Origin: DATAXP01 sp036272935
Lineage (GTDB): Bacteria > Planctomycetota > Planctomycetia > Pirellulales > PNKZ01
Assembly: GCA_036272935.1 (NCBI GenBank)
Contig: DATAXP010000124.1
Location: 1-64,000, forward strand
Direction: 5' to 3'
Length of the DNA stretch: 64,000 nt
The number at the start of each line of letters is the position of its first letter. The first letter of the stretch is position 1. The position numbers were made by a program, and so were the translations under genes. Below, piece by piece: positions 60,382 to 64,000 of this stretch. The notes under the pieces are model-generated. The model ran no database searches. It saw nothing but the letters and a program-made list of their open reading frames with translations, and had not been told where the DNA came from.

Positions 60382-60875
60382 GAGGATCACGAAAACACGA
60401 AAGGAAGAAAGACGAAACGGAAGGGAGAAAGGCATAGGTGAACAATGGGACACGACTTCGAACAGATCTCAGGGCGTGTGATTGAAGCGGGGATTGAAGT
60501 GCACAAGGCTCTGGGACCCGGATTTCTCGAGGCAATTTACGAGAGCGCGATGAAGGTCGCGCTGCGACATCGCGGCATCGCATTCGAAAGCCAATGTTCG
60601 ATCGACATCGTTTTTGAAGGCGAGCCGGTTGGCACTCATCGGCTCGATTTGATTGTTGAACAGCAACTCATCGTCGAACTGAAAGCCATTAGGGATCTTG
60701 ACGACATCCATTACGCCCAGGTCCGTTCGTATCTCAAGGCCACGAAGCTTTCGGTCGGCCTGCTTCTCAACTTCAACGGCCCGACACTCGTCATCAAGCG
60801 AGTCGTCCTCTGACGATCACTTTTCTTCTTTGCTTTCCGTTTCGTCTTTGCCGCTTTCGTGTTTTCGTGATCCTC
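60382..60875. mobile_element. Inverted-repeat cassette enclosing a GxxExxY gene
   Basis: The left arm begins gaggatcacgaaaacacga (60382-60403, 22 bp perfect) with a second block aaagacgaaacggaa (60408-60422). The right arm has the complements at 60854-60875 and 60835-60849. About 37 of 41 bp pair. The arms enclose one complete gene (60445-60813) and abut the mmsA stop and the SDR start. A partial repeat of the outer motif, gatcctctgttc, lies next to the right arm. The structure suggests a small mobile or selfish cassette. Confidence 0.7.
60445..60813 (+). CDS. GxxExxY protein (PD-(D/E)XK-like)
   Basis: 122 residues. The name motif GFLEAIYE spans residues 26-33. A nuclease-like core follows: Asp68 (HRLDLIVEQ) and Glu78-x-Lys80 (LIVELKAI), an (D...ExK) arrangement of PD-(D/E)XK enzymes, then HYAQVRSYLKAT and LLLNFNGPTLVIKRV. 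The family has no established biochemical role; a structure-specific nuclease or DNA-repair function is suspected. It is wholly enclosed by inverted repeats (60382-60875). Base composition is lower in GC than neighbouring genes, consistent with transfer. Confidence 0.9.
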   Translation: MGHDFEQISGRVIEAGIEVHKALGPGFLEAIYESAMKVALRHRGIAFESQCSIDIVFEGEPVGTHRLDLIVEQQLIVELKAIRDLDDIHYAQVRSYLKATKLSVGLLLNFNGPTLVIKRVVL

Positions 60876-60899
60876 TGTTCGTGATCCTCTGTTCCTCCA

Positions 60900-61646
60900 A
60901 TGCGCGTAGCTCTCGTCACCGGTAGCGGTCGTGAGCGGATTGGTTGGCATGTGGCCGATGCACTGGCCGAGCGCGGCTGGGGCATCGCGGTGCATTACCA
61001 CACCAGTGGCGACGACGCGCGCGGCACGGTCGAGTCGCTGGCCGCCCGTGGCGTGCAGGCTCGCGCGTTCCAGGCCGACCTCAGCGACCAAGCTGCCGTC
61101 GATCGCATGCTCGCGCAAGTGCTTGAACGCTTCGGCCACGTCGATGCCCTGGTGAACTGCGCCGCGATCTGGAAACGTAAGCGGCTCGAGGATGTGACCG
61201 CGGCCGACGTGCGCGAGCATTTCGAGATCAACACTCTCGGCACGTTCCTGTGCTGCCAGAAGATTGGCCTCACGATGGCCAAACAGCCCGCAGGGGGAGT
61301 GATCGTCAACCTGGGCGACTGGGCCGAGCGCCGCCCGTATCTCGATTACGCGGCCTACTTCCCGTCGAAGGGGGCCATCATTGCCTTGACTCGCAGCATG
61401 GCCGTCGAACTGGCCAGCCGTAATCCGCGCGTCCGCGTGAACTGCGTGCTCCCCGGTCCGGTGATGTTGCCGCACGATCTGCCCGAAGCCGAGCGGTCGC
61501 GTGCCATCGAAGCCACTCTGGTTCGGCACGAAGGAAGTCCGAAAAATGTCGTGCAGGCGGTGCTGTATCTGATCGACAACGACTTCGTGACCGGCGACTG
61601 CATTGCCGTCGACGGCGGCCGCTCGATCTGGGCCGGCGGATCGTGA
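60900..61646 (+). CDS. Short-chain dehydrogenase/reductase with pteridine-reductase-like active site
   Basis: 248 residues. The Rossmann nucleotide-binding motif is TGSGRERIGWHVADAL with Arg11, and NCAAI is the NNAG equivalent. The catalytic Tyr153-x3-Lys157 lies in YFPSKGAI. In place of the usual Ser there is Asp140 (VNLGDWAERRP), 13 residues before Tyr153, the same spacing as the Asp-Tyr pair of Leishmania PTR1 and FolM. This suggests a pteridine or dihydrofolate-type substrate with NADPH. The C-terminus has the standard VTGDCIAVDGGRS. The ATG is 25 bp after the cassette's right arm. Confidence 0.83.
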   Translation: MRVALVTGSGRERIGWHVADALAERGWGIAVHYHTSGDDARGTVESLAARGVQARAFQADLSDQAAVDRMLAQVLERFGHVDALVNCAAIWKRKRLEDVTAADVREHFEINTLGTFLCCQKIGLTMAKQPAGGVIVNLGDWAERRPYLDYAAYFPSKGAIIALTRSMAVELASRNPRVRVNCVLPGPVMLPHDLPEAERSRAIEATLVRHEGSPKNVVQAVLYLIDNDFVTGDCIAVDGGRSIWAGGS

Positions 61647-61747
61647 ATCGCTCCGCCGCTGCTTCCCAGGGCACCGTGACAAATGTACACTGCTAAATAC
61701 AGCAGTTGTCGCGATGTCATGTCTCTCCGATCACGGATGGTGCACCG

Positions 61748-64000
61748 ATGCCGCTGGAGCGTATCTTCCTGGGCTGTGATCGTCCCTGCTTGCCGCAGGC
61801 GGCCGATTGGCTCATTGCGCGATCACCGGCCGGCGGAGCCATTGATCTGGCCGATCACTTGGTCGTGCTTCCCGGTGCCCAGGCCGGCCGACGGTTGGAA
61901 GAAATTCTTGTCGACCGCGCCGCCGAGCATCGTCGGGCGTTGGCGCCGCCTGAGATCGTCACCGTCGGCCACCTGGCCGAGTGCCTTTACCGCCGACAGC
62001 TTCCGCTGGCCGACGAGGCGACGCAGGAGCTGGCGTGGATCGAGGCGGTACGGCAGACGCCGCGCGATCGGCTGTCGCAGTTTTTCCCGGTGTTGCCCGA
62101 CGACGGCGACCTGGTGGCGTGGCTGGCCGTGGCCGAACTGTTCATGCGGCTGCACGACGAGCTGGCCGCCCAGTTGCTCGACTTCGCCGACGTGGCCGAG
62201 CGTGGCCGACGGCTCATCGCGTTCAACGAGGCGCCACGCTGGCAACTGCTGACCGAGGTGCAGCGGCGCTATCTCGACGTGCTGAAGAAGCTGTGCCTCT
62301 GCGACAAACAAACAGCGCGTCGTCAGGCAATCGCCGCTAGCGCATGCCGGACCGACAAGCACATTGTTCTGCTGGCGTGCGTCGATCTGAATCGCGCCCA
62401 GCGGGCGATCGTCGCTCAGGTGGCGAAGCGTGTGACGACCCTGGTGTTCGCCCCGCGGACATGGTCCGCGCGGTTCGACACACACGGCTGCGTGGTTCCC
62501 AGCGCTTGGTGCGACGTGACGGTCGACATCAAGACCGAGCAGATCGAATTGGCCGATCGTCCGGCGCACCAGGCCGATGCTGTGGTCCGGGCGCTCGCGT
62601 CGTTCGACGGCCGCTGGGCCAGCGACGAGATCACCGTCGGCGTGGTCGACGAGAGCTTGGCGACGACCGTCGAAGAGCGGCTAGCCCAAGGTGGCGTGCC
62701 GGCGCGCTTCGGCGCGGGAATGCCACTGGCGCGCAGCGGGCCGTATCGCTTGCTCGAGGCGGCGGCCGACTATGTGTCGTCGCGGCGATTCGACACGTTG
62801 GCCGCGCTAGTAAGGCATCCAGCCATCATGCGCTGGCTCGAGCGACAACAAGTCCGCGGCGATTGGCTCACGCTGCTCGACAAATACTACGCCGAGCACT
62901 TGCCGCTGGAGCTTTCGACGGGCTGGCTCGCCGACGAACGTTACGCCCCGTTGCGAACCGTGCGAGATCGTGTGACCCGGCTGCTGACGGTGCTATGCGA
63001 CGGCGACAAGCCATGGAGCGATTGGAGCGAGCCGATCGCTGAGTTGCTGATCGAGGTGTTCGGCAGCTCGCCACTCGATCCGGCACGCGAGGACCACCGA
63101 GTACTGGTGGCGGCGTGCGACGCGATCGCCAAGGCGCTGCGGCAACACCAGCAGGTGTGTGCCGAGCTCGCGCCGCGCGTGTCGGGAAGTGAGGCACTGC
63201 GGCTGGTACTGCGCGGCCTGCGCGACGAACGGATTCCGCCACGCGCCGATCCACGTGCCATCGAGCTACTCGGCTGGCTGGAACTGGCGCTCGATGACGC
63301 GCCGGCGCTGGTGATGGTGGGATTCAACGAGGAAGTGGTGCCACGCGGCCGCACCGGCGACTTGTTCCTTCCCAACGCGCTGCGGTGCGAGCTGGGCGTG
63401 GAAGACAACGACCAATGCTTCGCGCGCGACGGCTATGCGCTGTCGGTCATTGCCGCCTCGCGCCAGGCCCTGCGCATTATTGCCGGTCGGCGCAGCGCGG
63501 CGGGCGACCCGCTCATGCCGAGCCGGCTGCTGTTCACGGCCGACGAAGAAACGATCGCCCGGCGAGCGCAGCGCTGGTTCGACGCGCATGCCGCGTCGAC
63601 GCGCGTCGTGCTGGCCGGCGATCTGCGTCCGGGGCGCGATCGAGCGGCATTTGCGGTTCCGCTCCCGCAACCGCTCGACAAACCGGTAGAGACGATGCGC
63701 GTCACCGAGTTCCGCGACTACCTGGCCTGCCCGTACCGTTACTATCTGCGACATCGGCTCGACCTGAAGCAGGTCGGCGATGCGATCGAGGAAATGGACG
63801 ACGGGCAGTTCGGCTCGATGGTCCACACGGTGCTCGAGACGTTCGCCGCCAGCGAAGTGTCAGGCTCGGGCAATGACGACGTGATCCGTGCGCTGCTCGA
63901 GGATTCACTCGAGCGCGTAGCCGCGGCGCGATTCGGCAAAGATCCGCTGCCGGCTGTGCTGGTGCAGATCGAGCAGATGCGGCTACGGCTTCGAGCGTTT
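61748..64000 (+). CDS. AddB-like helicase/PD-(D/E)XK nuclease, 3' end beyond window
   Basis: An open frame of 751 codons from the ATG at 61748 (MPLERIFLGCDRP) continues without a stop to the right edge. N-terminal DHLVVLPGAQAGRRLEEIL recalls the ATPase-like start of AddB/RexB subunits. Near the end comes the PD-(D/E)XK nuclease entry TEFRDYLACPYRYYLRHRL, with Cys661 possibly an iron-sulfur ligand, followed by DDGQFGSMVHTVLETFAASE. AddAB processes double-strand breaks. The addA partner and the catalytic nuclease residues lie outside the window. The gap before it (61647-61747) must hold its promoter. Confidence 0.8.
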   Translation, partial: MPLERIFLGCDRPCLPQAADWLIARSPAGGAIDLADHLVVLPGAQAGRRLEEILVDRAAEHRRALAPPEIVTVGHLAECLYRRQLPLADEATQELAWIEAVRQTPRDRLSQFFPVLPDDGDLVAWLAVAELFMRLHDELAAQLLDFADVAERGRRLIAFNEAPRWQLLTEVQRRYLDVLKKLCLCDKQTARRQAIAASACRTDKHIVLLACVDLNRAQRAIVAQVAKRVTTLVFAPRTWSARFDTHGCVVPSAWCDVTVDIKTEQIELADRPAHQADAVVRALASFDGRWASDEITVGVVDESLATTVEERLAQGGVPARFGAGMPLARSGPYRLLEAAADYVSSRRFDTLAALVRHPAIMRWLERQQVRGDWLTLLDKYYAEHLPLELSTGWLADERYAPLRTVRDRVTRLLTVLCDGDKPWSDWSEPIAELLIEVFGSSPLDPAREDHRVLVAACDAIAKALRQHQQVCAELAPRVSGSEALRLVLRGLRDERIPPRADPRAIELLGWLELALDDAPALVMVGFNEEVVPRGRTGDLFLPNALRCELGVEDNDQCFARDGYALSVIAASRQALRIIAGRRSAAGDPLMPSRLLFTADEETIARRAQRWFDAHAASTRVVLAGDLRPGRDRAAFAVPLPQPLDKPVETMRVTEFRDYLACPYRYYLRHRLDLKQVGDAIEEMDDGQFGSMVHTVLETFAASEVSGSGNDDVIRALLEDSLERVAAARFGKDPLPAVLVQIEQMRLRLRAF

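Noticed and set aside
1..64000. CRISPR arrays, rRNA and phage structural genes
   Set aside because: No regularly spaced direct repeats, rRNA blocks or capsid, terminase or tail genes were seen on either strand.

Overview
The window is high-GC DNA that looks like a planctomycete of the Pirellulales type. The indicators are a DUF1549/DUF1553 protein followed by a Tat-exported DUF1501 protein, a ThuA-like secreted protein, a haem/copper monooxygenase-like protein with two TPR partners, a CsrA, a decayed sialate O-acetylesterase, and many secreted proteins of unknown role. No rRNA, CRISPR array or intact mobile element was found. There is one tRNA (Leu-CAA, minus strand).

Layout. 1-1.7 kb: IS3 transposase remnant, hairpins, a small hypothetical gene and tRNA-Leu. 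1.9-5.7 kb: orphan hybrid kinase, a secreted LamG-like protein and a sialate O-acetylesterase remnant. 5.8-18.2 kb: eight minus-strand genes forming one chemosensory operon (CheW, CheR-TPR, CheW, MCP, CheA-REC, CheB, then two complex kinases). The order resembles Wsp-type alternative-function systems, but without a GGDEF output. A REC-PAS kinase diverges from it at 18.5-20.0 kb.

20.0-27.8 kb: a tightly overlapping minus-strand operon of six genes: carrier protein, acyl-CoA dehydrogenase-like flavoprotein, class II aminoacyl-tRNA-synthetase-like amino acid:carrier-protein ligase, DUF1839, GH2 beta-mannosidase-like enzyme, and a fusion of two alpha/beta hydrolases with atypical nucleophile elbows. 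This is the most interesting system here. It appears to load an amino acid on a carrier protein, possibly oxidise it, and attach it to or release it from a glycan or small molecule.

28.2-42.3 kb: GNAT enzyme, secreted hypothetical protein, DUF2252, ThuA-like protein, cyanophycinase, a copper-monooxygenase/TPR operon, a membrane-anchored agmatine-deiminase-type enzyme, and the DUF1549/1553-DUF1501 pair. 42.8-50.4 kb: a membrane protein with its winged-helix regulator behind a strong sigma70-type promoter, a lipoprotein hydrolase, MaoC hydratase, GNAT, CobW/UreG-like GTPase, DegT-type aminotransferase and CsrA. 50.6-56.9 kb: transsulfuration pair (cystathionine gamma-lyase type and cystathionine beta-synthase) and an ABC ATPase/FtsX permease pair. 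57.1-64 kb: LolA-like protein, a nitrilase-superfamily amidohydrolase divergent from a methylmalonate-semialdehyde dehydrogenase, a GxxExxY gene inside a long inverted repeat, an SDR with a pteridine-reductase-like active site, and an AddB-like nuclease gene running off the right edge.

Intergenic spaces carry several repeat families: a REP-like element bounded by TTTAGCC/GGCTAAA, a 122-bp nested palindrome, a 95-bp element with 27-bp arms, and the inverted repeat around the GxxExxY gene. Long opposite-strand frames across most genes are codon-bias shadows and were not called. All functional names come from motif recognition by eye; no database search was run.
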